Assembly: GCF_051201665.1 (NCBI RefSeq)
Contig: NZ_CP179210.1
Location: forward strand, 4,216,001 to 4,280,000
DNA: 64,000 bases
DNA from: Psychrobium sp051201665
GTDB taxonomy: Bacteria > Pseudomonadota > Gammaproteobacteria > Enterobacterales > Psychrobiaceae
Reading direction: 5' to 3'
Position numbers and translations under genes: made by a program. Below, one piece after another: positions 53,336-61,026 of this stretch. The notes below the pieces were generated by a model. That model was not told the DNA's origin. It searched no databases and saw nothing but the letters and a program-made list of their open reading frames with translations. The first letter of the stretch is position 1; each line of letters starts with the position of its first letter.

Positions 53336-54058
53336 CTAAAACACATTAAATAACTGCTTAAGTGACTGAACCTGTCGCCGGCTAACATCCACTTGTTGAT
53401 TTGATTTCATTACCGCGACTAAGCTACCGGCGGCCATTCCTTCTTCTAGCCTCAAAATATTATCTATTCTGACGATTTCACTGCGACTGGTTTTGAAAAA
53501 ATGTGCTGGGTTAAGTCGTTTTTCAACTTTATTCAGCGAAGAGTGAATATAAGACTTTCCTTGGCTGGTGTATACAGCAACATGATTACCAACAGACTCA
53601 AAACGCTCAATATCTTCTAAACGAATAATTTGATTGCTATCGCCGATCTTTAACAACAAACCGTGATTATCAGGAAGATAATCAATCACCTCCTCTGTTT
53701 TTACATCGCGCGCGAGTTTTACCCGTTCAATTGTTTTAGCTAATCGCTCACTGTTTACTGGTTTAACAATGTAATCAGTGGCATTTAATGAAAATGCATC
53801 AACCGCATGCTCATTAAACGCAGTACAGAATACAAATTTAACGGTAGGCTCTATTTGCAGTGCTAATTCAAGGCCTGTCATCTCTGGCATTTGAATATCC
53901 AAAAATGCCAGATCTATAGCTGTATTTTCTAAGAAGTCTAATGCTTCTGCTGCTGTTTTCGCTTGAGCGACAACTTCAATATCATCAAATTTTTCTAACA
54001 AACGATTTAATTCAACTCTCGCCAATCGTTCATCATCGACAATCAATACTTTAAGCAA
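53336..54058 (-). CDS. LytTR-type response regulator
   Basis: 240 residues. Receiver domain (about 1-118) with DDE start VLIVDDERLAR, the phosphorylated Asp in LAFLDIQMPEMTG and Lys in YIVKPVNS; LytTR DNA-binding domain (about 140-240) with SKVxxFFKTSRSEIVR-type strand and the final SRRQVQSLKQLF. Overlaps the sensor kinase by 8 bp. AlgR/LytR class, which binds paired direct repeats. Probable regulator of this operon. Confidence 0.93.
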   Translation of the reverse strand: MLKVLIVDDERLARVELNRLLEKFDDIEVVAQAKTAAEALDFLENTAIDLAFLDIQMPEMTGLELALQIEPTVKFVFCTAFNEHAVDAFSLNATDYIVKPVNSERLAKTIERVKLARDVKTEEVIDYLPDNHGLLLKIGDSNQIIRLEDIERFESVGNHVAVYTSQGKSYIHSSLNKVEKRLNPAHFFKTSRSEIVRIDNILRLEEGMAAGSLVAVMKSNQQVDVSRRQVQSLKQLFNVF

Positions 54059-55157
54059 GTGGCAACTCCATTTTCACTTCAAAATAGCTATCAGTTTTTG
54101 TTTGATGCCAATCATACTTATTACCAAACATTAACGCTAATCGTTGTTTAACATTCTTCATACCAGTATTAGTGCCATCTGCCTGAGACGGTTTATTAAT
54201 AGAATTTCCCACCATTAATTGCCATCTTTTATTATCGATTTTGGTGGCACTAATCATTATCTTACCCGGTTCGCTATTAGGTGAAATACCGTGTTTAATA
54301 GCATTCTCAACGAGGGTTAATAACGTTAACGTTGGAATTTTTTGCGTTAGTAAATCATCATCGATAGTTACACCCAGTTGTAAGCGCTCTTCCAGTCTGA
54401 TCTCTTCAATCGTTAGATAACGCGAACAAACTTGCCATTCATCATCCATCGAAGATGTCGCTTTTAAATGCGCATGCAAATGAGTTCTAAATAACTCAGA
54501 TAGCTGTGTAACCGTATCTGCAGCTTTATCTTGATCTTCGTATATGAGCGCTCGAATACTGTTAAATGCATTAAATAAAAAATGGGGATTTAATTGATTA
54601 GTTAACTGTTGAATTTGCGCATGATGCATTTCTTTTTGAACTTTCTTACGGTTGATTTGCTGATGCCAAAATAGATAAACAATTGCCCAGCCAATCAATG
54701 TTACATACGTATTAATAACAACCCATATAGAAAACTCTATCTTAGAAATATCGACTTTAGATAAATCTACTTTAGAATTTATGGGATCTATCATTTCAAA
54801 AATAGCTAACTTTTCAATAGCAAAACTTCCTGCTAAAGAAATACAACTAACAACAAATAAAAATATTAGAAAATTTGTAATAACTCGCTTTGATAACGCA
54901 TTATTTAAGACGAAAATTTTAATAAAACTGCGAATAAAAAAATGAGTTATTACAAATAACCAAGCTATATCTGCAAGCGTTCTAATAATGATAAAACTAT
55001 ATTGATTTTCAAGTAGAAAAACTTTTTGATAAGTATAAATCGATATAAAAAAGCTAATCAAATAACCAATAAAAGTAACTACTTTATAATTTTTAGTCGA
55101 AGTGAATGAAACTGAATAATACGTATTCCACCACTGTCTCATCATTTTTTTATTCAT
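54051..55157 (-). CDS. LytS-type sensor histidine kinase
   Basis: About 368 residues from the ATG at 55157; the ATG at 55169 is an alternative. N-terminal region with four transmembrane helices (about 20-40, 50-70, 85-105, 140-160), then the His_kinase domain with QIQQLTNQLNPHFLFNAFNSIRAL (phosphoryl His in NPHFLFN) and an ATP-binding domain with ENAIKHGI and TGMKNVKQRL. Translationally coupled to both the permease and the LytTR regulator. Confidence 0.92.
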   Translation of the reverse strand: MNKKMMRQWWNTYYSVSFTSTKNYKVVTFIGYLISFFISIYTYQKVFLLENQYSFIIIRTLADIAWLFVITHFFIRSFIKIFVLNNALSKRVITNFLIFLFVVSCISLAGSFAIEKLAIFEMIDPINSKVDLSKVDISKIEFSIWVVINTYVTLIGWAIVYLFWHQQINRKKVQKEMHHAQIQQLTNQLNPHFLFNAFNSIRALIYEDQDKAADTVTQLSELFRTHLHAHLKATSSMDDEWQVCSRYLTIEEIRLEERLQLGVTIDDDLLTQKIPTLTLLTLVENAIKHGISPNSEPGKIMISATKIDNKRWQLMVGNSINKPSQADGTNTGMKNVKQRLALMFGNKYDWHQTKTDSYFEVKMELPLA

Positions 55158-56388
55158 ATCGTAATGCATCTACTGGGTTTAATTTCGCGGCCTTAACTGC
55201 CGGAGCGAGACCAAAGACTACGCCAATTGCTGTTGTAAATCCAAAAGAAAGTCCTATTGCCCACAATGGCACCATGACACCATTTGATCCCGGCATAAAC
55301 ATAGAGACCATTGAGGCAAGTCCATAACCCAGTAATAGCCCTATTACACCGCCCAAAAGCGACAATAATAATGCTTCAACTAAAAACTGAAACAGAATAA
55401 ATTGCGGACTGGCGCCTAACGCCTTAGCAATACCTATTTCTTTAGTTCGCTCAGTCACTGATACCAACATAATATTCATAATGCCAATACCACCAACAAG
55501 TAGACTGATACCAACGACACCAGAAGCAACGAGTGTGACTGAGGTCGTTATGCTCTCAAATTGTTTTTTCGTTTTTTCAGCTGTGATAAATTCAAAATGA
55601 TCGACATCGTCACCACTTAGTTTGTGCTTTTGTCGTAATACTTGGCGAATATTTTCTTTAATGTTTTTGAAGTTAGCACCGTCAGCAGGTCTAAACATAA
55701 TATCGATGTTATCTGTCGCCTGACTGCCATTTAACGATCGTACTGTGCTAAAGGGTGCAATGATGTAGTTGTCTTGGTCAAAGCCAAATAAACTACCACG
55801 CTTCTCTGCAAGTCCTATTACTCTAAACCAATCACCGCTAAGGTTAATAAACTCGCCAACAGGATCTGCTGGCATGTTAAGTTTTTTAGCCACTGATGCG
55901 CCAATAAATGCCACACGGCGACGACGTAAATCATCACTTTCAGATAGAAAGCGCCCGAGCTCTGGATAAACATGAATGACGGCCTGGTAACTACTGTCTG
56001 TTCCAATGATTTGGGTTTGCGTGTTGTTGCGTCCATATTGCACACTAGAACCGAGACTAAATGCGCGCATAACAGCAGTCATATCCTGCACATTTTTTAT
56101 TTTTCCTTTAAGCAATAAAAAATCGTCATAACTAATTTTATTGCTCGTACCTAACATCTCTTGCTCAGGGTTAGTGTAAGCTCGTAATGTCACCATATCA
56201 CTGCCAAGATCATCAAGTTGGTCAGTTATATTTGCACTCAAACTCTCCATAATGGCAACAACAGTAATCACAGCACCAACACCAATAATAATACCTAAAG
56301 TGGTTAATGCACTGCGCATTCCATGCGCCGTTATAGCTTGAGTAGCCGCCTTTGAACCTTCAAAGAACGCGTGCAATATTTTACGCAT
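55150..56388 (-). CDS. MacB-type ABC transporter permease
   Basis: 412 residues from the ATG at 56388; the longer frame to 56418 overlaps the ATPase and is not needed. First helix about 20-45 (SALTTLGIIIGVGAVITVVAIM), a periplasmic domain of about 230 residues (the MacB PCD) and three C-terminal helices beginning at about 285 (GVVGISLLVGGIGIMNIMLVSVTERTKEIGIAKALGA). FtsX-type fold. Works with the ATPase and the fusion protein as a tripartite-pump inner part; overlaps the sensor kinase start. Confidence 0.93.
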   Translation of the reverse strand: MRKILHAFFEGSKAATQAITAHGMRSALTTLGIIIGVGAVITVVAIMESLSANITDQLDDLGSDMVTLRAYTNPEQEMLGTSNKISYDDFLLLKGKIKNVQDMTAVMRAFSLGSSVQYGRNNTQTQIIGTDSSYQAVIHVYPELGRFLSESDDLRRRRVAFIGASVAKKLNMPADPVGEFINLSGDWFRVIGLAEKRGSLFGFDQDNYIIAPFSTVRSLNGSQATDNIDIMFRPADGANFKNIKENIRQVLRQKHKLSGDDVDHFEFITAEKTKKQFESITTSVTLVASGVVGISLLVGGIGIMNIMLVSVTERTKEIGIAKALGASPQFILFQFLVEALLLSLLGGVIGLLLGYGLASMVSMFMPGSNGVMVPLWAIGLSFGFTTAIGVVFGLAPAVKAAKLNPVDALRYE

Positions 56389-57103
56389 GTTGAGCTTCCT
56401 TGTGATTTTCAATATCACTTTCTATTTCACCATCAACTAACCTGACAACTCGTCGACAATGATCGGCAATGTCAGCCTCGTGAGTCACCAGAATAATGGT
56501 ATGTCCTTGATCGTGTAATTCATCAAACAAGTCCATAATATCGCGTGTTGTTTTACTATCGAGATTACCAGTAGGCTCATCGCCCAGAATGATTGCAGGA
56601 TTAGTAACAAGCGCCCTTGCAATAGCTACACGTTGACGTTGACCACCAGAGAGTTGATTAGGTAAGTTTTTAACCTTATCGCTTAACCCAACGCGTTTAA
56701 GAGCGTCTAATGCTAACTTTTTTCGCTCACTGTTAGGCATAAGACGATAAATAAGCGGCTGCATTACGTTTTGCAAAACGCTTGCGCGTGGCAATAAATT
56801 AAAGCTCTGAAAAATAAAACCTACGCCATAATTACGAATTTCAGCGAGCTCAGCTTCACTTTGACTCGCGACGTTTTGATCATCAAGCCAATATTCACCA
56901 TCGCTAGGATTATCTAAACAGCCTAAAATGTTCATCAGTGTGGACTTTCCAGAACCTGAAGGCCCTGTAATAGCAACGTATTCATTTTTATGAATTGATA
57001 AGTCGACATTTTTTAACGCATAAAACGCTTCGTCCGCCATATGGTAACTTTTACTGACATTATTGATTGCGATGACCGCTTTACTCTCATGTGAATTCAT
57101 CAT
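56381..57103 (-). CDS. MacB-type ABC transporter ATP-binding protein
   Basis: 240 residues. Walker A GPSGSGKST, Q-loop SFNLLPRASV, signature LSGGQRQRVAIARAL, Walker B AIILGDEPTGNLD and switch His LVTHEADI. LolD/MacB subfamily. Start overlaps the fusion protein stop (TAATG). The ATG at 57100 is equally possible. Confidence 0.95.
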   Translation of the reverse strand: MMNSHESKAVIAINNVSKSYHMADEAFYALKNVDLSIHKNEYVAITGPSGSGKSTLMNILGCLDNPSDGEYWLDDQNVASQSEAELAEIRNYGVGFIFQSFNLLPRASVLQNVMQPLIYRLMPNSERKKLALDALKRVGLSDKVKNLPNQLSGGQRQRVAIARALVTNPAIILGDEPTGNLDSKTTRDIMDLFDELHDQGHTIILVTHEADIADHCRRVVRLVDGEIESDIENHKEAQHA

Positions 57104-58248
57104 TAACTGTCCTTTTTCAGGCGTAGTTCACTACCCTCTTTAATATCACTCATCGTGCGGCTAGGACCAGTAACAACGACTTGTTGAGCAGTTAACCCGT
57201 TGGTTATTTGTTGACGAGTATCTGTCGCCATTCCAACATCCACCCATTGTTTTTTAGCTCTGTCATTATCAATAACCCAAACATAATTTTTATCATCATC
57301 TTTTAAAATGGCAGAAATAGGTACACTTAAAGATTCATCTGATTGGGCAGTAATAATTTCTGCACGGCAGCTCATGCCAGGATAGAGGTGCTGACTGTCT
57401 GTCAACAACACTTTAACGCGAAAATATAAGCCTAATCCTTGGCGATCAGCTCGTGCAGATGTACCAATACTTGTTACATCACCAGAAATTGATTTTTTAG
57501 GATTAGCAGCAGAGAATACCTCTACTTTCATGCCTGGTTGCACACTGGCAATATCTGCTTCATCCACACGTAGTTCAGCAAGAATAGTTTTAGGATCAGC
57601 TAAGGTCATTAATGCTGAACCAACAATATTGGTCGTGCCAGCAATGACAGTTTCTCCCGGTTTCACGTCAACAGCAGCGATAAGTCCTGGCATTGAAGCT
57701 TTGAAAGTCGTTTTATTTAATCGATCTTTTGAAAAGTCTAACGATGCTTTGTTTTGATTTAAGCGCTCTTGTGCTGCCTTAACTTTAATTTGAGAAACAT
57801 TTAACTGACTCTTAAATTGCGCTAAATCATCTGCACCAATGAGTTTTTGCTTAAATAGTTTAGATTTAACCGCGTATTGGCGACGCATTTCATTATATTG
57901 TTCTGTGACAAATTCAATTTCGATTTTTTGCGCATTGACGGCTGCCTGATTATTAGCAACATCTGCCGCAAATGCCGTTTGATCGAGCTGCATCAAAACT
58001 TGTCCTTGTTCGACATATTCACCCTCTTCAACCAGAACCTGCGTTACTATCCCTGTAACTTCTGAGCGAATTTGAATTTGCGTATTAAAAATCAAGTTGC
58101 CTGAGGCTAAAATACTATCAGAGAGCACCTCTTTAGCGACTTGTTCACTGTTAACTTGCAAACTCTGCTGGCTCTTATCCATTTTTTTCCAAACCACTAA
58201 CGTAGTAACACTGCTAATAATGGCCAACAATATAATGATTTTTTTCAT
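57103..58248 (-). CDS. Membrane fusion protein (MacA/HlyD-like)
   Basis: 381 residues from the ATG at 58248, with AAGGAAAG upstream. N-terminal membrane anchor (MKKIIILLAIISSVTTLVVW), lipoyl halves (VTGIVTQVLVEEGEYVEQGQVLMQLD and its partner), a helical hairpin (about 100-190), a beta-barrel and a C-terminal membrane-proximal domain. Expected to connect the MacB-type permease to an outer-membrane TolC, which is not in the window. Confidence 0.93.
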   Translation of the reverse strand: MKKIIILLAIISSVTTLVVWKKMDKSQQSLQVNSEQVAKEVLSDSILASGNLIFNTQIQIRSEVTGIVTQVLVEEGEYVEQGQVLMQLDQTAFAADVANNQAAVNAQKIEIEFVTEQYNEMRRQYAVKSKLFKQKLIGADDLAQFKSQLNVSQIKVKAAQERLNQNKASLDFSKDRLNKTTFKASMPGLIAAVDVKPGETVIAGTTNIVGSALMTLADPKTILAELRVDEADIASVQPGMKVEVFSAANPKKSISGDVTSIGTSARADRQGLGLYFRVKVLLTDSQHLYPGMSCRAEIITAQSDESLSVPISAILKDDDKNYVWVIDNDRAKKQWVDVGMATDTRQQITNGLTAQQVVVTGPSRTMSDIKEGSELRLKKDS

Positions 58249-58286
58249 TATTCTTTCCTTATAAATCAAACAGTAAATAGCTTGTA

Positions 58287-58994
58287 TTAAGTAAATAAAA
58301 CAAACCATCCTAGGAAGATCACAACTAACGGTAATGCTGAGAAAATAAACGCCTTAACCATTGGCATTTTACAACAACGGTTGAAACCAATAGCAGCAAT
58401 AACAATTGACCATAATGAGAATAGATTAATAGATTCAGCCCATTGATAAAGAGCATCACCAGGTAAGTAGCCTAATACAAGCTGATTTAATGATGCGTAG
58501 TTAATTAAAGATAATGGTAAATCACCAGATGCAGCAGTAAAAAATAAAGCACAGAAGCCTAATGTATTAACTAACCCTGGCATCTGAGTCCAAATAGTGA
58601 AAACAAACCAATCACCAAATTTAAAATCGGGTTTAGTGTTAGCAGCACTCGAACCAATAACCAAGTAGTACACCGTAAAGATAAGCGTAATAGCCGGCAA
58701 CATAAATGCAGAAGAGACAGCTGCCATGATGCCCATGTAGTCAGCAATCATTTCCATACCTTGTTTTGCCGCTTCTCGTTCGGAAGTAGACATATCACCA
58801 GCAGCCATTAATTGTTGTTCAATTAACCACTCTGGCGACATCCCACCGAAAAACATCATTGAAGAAACGGATGTCACAGCAATAATCAATAGTAGACCAA
58901 GCACAGCCCACTTTTTATTTTCCTTTAAATTATCGAATACAGATTTAGGTTCGACGAATATATTGACCAACGACATTGGTGTTGAATTACTCAT
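58287..58994 (-). CDS. YIP1 family membrane protein
   Basis: 235 residues with five transmembrane helices (about 29-50, 88-110, 128-150, 185-205, 212-233) after a soluble N-terminal arm (NIFVEPKSVFDNLKENKKWA), the typical opening of bacterial YIP1-domain proteins. Precedes the fusion protein by 38 bp. Members often lie in pump operons but have no proven function. A related, shorter version occurs at 40885-41499, also before a fusion protein gene. Confidence 0.85.
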   Translation of the reverse strand: MSNSTPMSLVNIFVEPKSVFDNLKENKKWAVLGLLLIIAVTSVSSMMFFGGMSPEWLIEQQLMAAGDMSTSEREAAKQGMEMIADYMGIMAAVSSAFMLPAITLIFTVYYLVIGSSAANTKPDFKFGDWFVFTIWTQMPGLVNTLGFCALFFTAASGDLPLSLINYASLNQLVLGYLPGDALYQWAESINLFSLWSIVIAAIGFNRCCKMPMVKAFIFSALPLVVIFLGWFVLFT

Positions 58995-59011
58995 AAATAA
59001 GTCCTTGTAGT

Positions 59012-59143
59012 TTAATTTTTTAGAATAGATGAAGCCATTAGCGTCAGACTAAAACTCGGTAATAGATGTTTGATTAACGTTTGTGAGTCCATAAAAACGA
59101 CATCAAAGTTAATAAATTTAACAACATTGAGATATTCAGTCAT
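59012..59143 (-). CDS. 43-residue small protein at the head of the export operon
   Basis: Reads MTEYLNVVKFINFDVVFMDS and 23 more residues to SSILKN and TAA. Supported by a strong ribosome binding site (AAAGGAG, 7 bp before the ATG) and by its place 17 bp before the YIP1-like gene. Amphipathic or hydrophobic overall, without a recognisable leader. It may be a signal, a cargo peptide or a leader peptide controlling the operon. Not recognised. Confidence 0.6.
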   Translation of the reverse strand: MTEYLNVVKFINFDVVFMDSQTLIKHLLPSFSLTLMASSILKN

Positions 59144-59265
59144 GTATCAGCTCCTTTTTTGATGCTGATATATTACTGATGTGTGAAAAAGAAAATGGAT
59201 AAAAGTGATGAACGGTCAATTGGCGTGATTTTCGGTTTTAAACCTAATTTGGGGCTTCACTTGCT

Positions 59266-59310
59266 AATCTCTACATTTGTAGATAAGGTATATCTACAAA
59301 TGTAGAGATT
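59266..59310. promoter_or_regulatory. BlaI-type double operator
   Basis: A perfect 20-bp inverted repeat, AATCTCTACATTTGTAGATA (59266-59285) against its reverse complement (59291-59310), spacer AGGTA. Each arm holds its own BlaI-type dyad: CTACATTTGTAG (59271-59282) and CTACAAATGTAG (59294-59305), which fit the TACA-N2-TGTA consensus. Centres are 23 bp apart. It ends 12 bp before the blaI start and lies about 120 bp upstream of the divergent operon, so both directions may be repressed. Confidence 0.85.
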
Positions 59311-59322
59311 GAGAAATAAATA

Positions 59323-59697
59323 ATGTCACTAACTAACTTTGAACTTGAAGTTATGCAACTATTTTGGGAATTAGAAAAAGCGAGTGCTCCTCAAGTTCAT
59401 AAGCTTATCGAGCAAAAGCGTTCTGTAAAATATTCTACCGTCAAAACAATTATTGATAGATTGGAAAATAAAAAATCAATAAAAAGAAGTGGTAACCAAG
59501 GACGAACTATTTTTTATGTTCCAATTAATGAAAAGAAAACAATCAAAATTCCGTTGATTAGAAATTTTATTGATAAAGTTTTCTTAGGTAATAGCCGCCC
59601 ATTAGCAGCTCATATACTCGAGCAAGAGATACTAGATCTAGAAGATATCGAATATTTAGAAAATATTTTAAAGAAAAGGAAGAAGGATTTAAAATAA
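59323..59697 (+). CDS. BlaI/MecI-type transcriptional repressor
   Basis: 124 residues: winged helix-turn-helix (about 5-75: NFELEVMQLFWELEKASAPQVHKLIEQK and SVKYSTVKTIIDRLENKKSIKR), then a C-terminal dimerisation helix pair. The family represses until cleaved or released after sensing by an M56 membrane protease. The gene has its operator immediately upstream (autoregulation) and abuts the M56 gene with no gap. Confidence 0.93.
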   Translation: MSLTNFELEVMQLFWELEKASAPQVHKLIEQKRSVKYSTVKTIIDRLENKKSIKRSGNQGRTIFYVPINEKKTIKIPLIRNFIDKVFLGNSRPLAAHILEQEILDLEDIEYLENILKKRKKDLK

Positions 59698-60978
59698 ATG
59701 GAAGATTACCTTTTCGTTAGCCTGTGTATATCAATTGCTGTTTTGATACTATTAAAGTACAGCAAATTACCTAATAGATTTAATTATTATTTGTCTAATT
59801 TAGCTATCGTCAGTTGGCTAATTCCTTATTCATTTTTAGCTAAGCTTGTCCCCGAAACAGCTTTAAAACAGCCACTAATTCTAGCTATTTATTCTACCAA
59901 CTCACCACAAACCGTCATTTCTCACACCCAGAGTAATAGCGTTTATGATTATTATTTTTTGATCTTATTTCAATTATTAATAGCTATTGGTGTACTGATA
60001 TTAGTCAAAAATATTCTGCATTTTTATCGCTGGAAAAAGCAGATAATTAGTGATCCATCATTCAATGTTAGTCGACATTTAAGTACTCGTTATTCGGCGC
60101 CTGTTTATATCTCTGAACACATTAATAACGGACTAATTTTAGGTTTATTTAACCCCGTAATTGTTGTTTCAAATGCTATTTCGACATCTAAATATATAGA
60201 TTTAATTATTGCTCATGAGAAGCAACATTTAGCGTGTAAAGACAATCTAAAGCTGTTCATTTTAGAAGTTACGGAATGTTTATTTTGGTGGAACCCAATA
60301 GTCAAAAAGCTCATTAACTATAATCGGTTATTTATTGAAGTGAACTGCGATGAGAGGGCAAGTATTACCTATGGAATAGATAATTACACTGAAAAATTAG
60401 CAGACTTAATTCTCTTAAATCACCAAACAATAACACAGCCTGTACCAACAGTAATTTCAACTAATAAACACAATATTTATAGAGTCAAACGACTCAAGGA
60501 GAAAAGAAAAATGACATATAAAAACAAGCTTATCTGTTCACTAATAATAATATTAAGTAGTGCTTTGGTATCGTGGAATACGTTAGCTACTGCCACAAAA
60601 GATAATGATAAAACAAACCAACAACTTGGCGCATTTATTGAAATTGATATGTTGATTTCGAACCAACTTCAAAGCGATGAACAAGACACTTATCAAAATA
60701 AAATATCGTTATGGACTAATTTTGATGAGCAAGTTAGTTTCAAAACCAATGATGAATTAAGCATCAATCTTAAAGCCATTGATTTAGGTGAATCTGTACG
60801 TTTGGAGTATGAATTAATTGAATTACAAAAAGGTCAGCAAACAGTAGTTGAATCCCCTAAAATTTTAGTAACACTTGGAAAGGAAGCCGTTGTTGAAATT
60901 CGTAATCCTGATATCAGTAAATATAACTATTATATTTCAACTGTAACATCTAAAAAGTTAGATCCTAGCTTAAATTAA
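59698..60978 (+). CDS. M56 family (BlaR1-like) membrane metallopeptidase
   Basis: 426 residues. Transmembrane helices at about 3-20, 30-50, 78-105 and again at about 278-298. The zinc motif HEKQH is in IIAHEKQHLACKDN (about 172-185), and ECLFWWNPIVKKL and EVNCDERAS follow, the pattern of BlaR1/MecR1 proteases. The C-terminal extracytoplasmic domain (about 300-426) is beta-rich and unlike the penicillin-binding sensor of BlaR1, so the signal is not a beta-lactam by this evidence. Part of the gene (60107-60390) is duplicated at 48690-48973. Confidence 0.92.
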   Translation: MEDYLFVSLCISIAVLILLKYSKLPNRFNYYLSNLAIVSWLIPYSFLAKLVPETALKQPLILAIYSTNSPQTVISHTQSNSVYDYYFLILFQLLIAIGVLILVKNILHFYRWKKQIISDPSFNVSRHLSTRYSAPVYISEHINNGLILGLFNPVIVVSNAISTSKYIDLIIAHEKQHLACKDNLKLFILEVTECLFWWNPIVKKLINYNRLFIEVNCDERASITYGIDNYTEKLADLILLNHQTITQPVPTVISTNKHNIYRVKRLKEKRKMTYKNKLICSLIIILSSALVSWNTLATATKDNDKTNQQLGAFIEIDMLISNQLQSDEQDTYQNKISLWTNFDEQVSFKTNDELSINLKAIDLGESVRLEYELIELQKGQQTVVESPKILVTLGKEAVVEIRNPDISKYNYYISTVTSKKLDPSLN

Positions 60979-60985
60979 GTAACTA

Positions 60986-61021
60986 AAATGGAGGATAGTT
61001 ATTACTAATCATCCTCCATTT
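60986..61021. terminator. Bidirectional terminator between the M56 gene and mnmG
   Basis: Perfect 11-bp stem AAATGGAGGAT (60986-60996) / ATCCTCCATTT (61011-61021) with a 14-nt loop, between converging genes. T-tails are short on both sides. Confidence 0.65.
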
Positions 61022-61026
61022 ATCAC

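Noticed and set aside
59698..60978. Beta-lactam sensor BlaR1
   Set aside because: The protease part fits, but no penicillin-binding SxxK/SxN/KTG domain is present in the C-terminal part and no beta-lactamase gene lies in the window.
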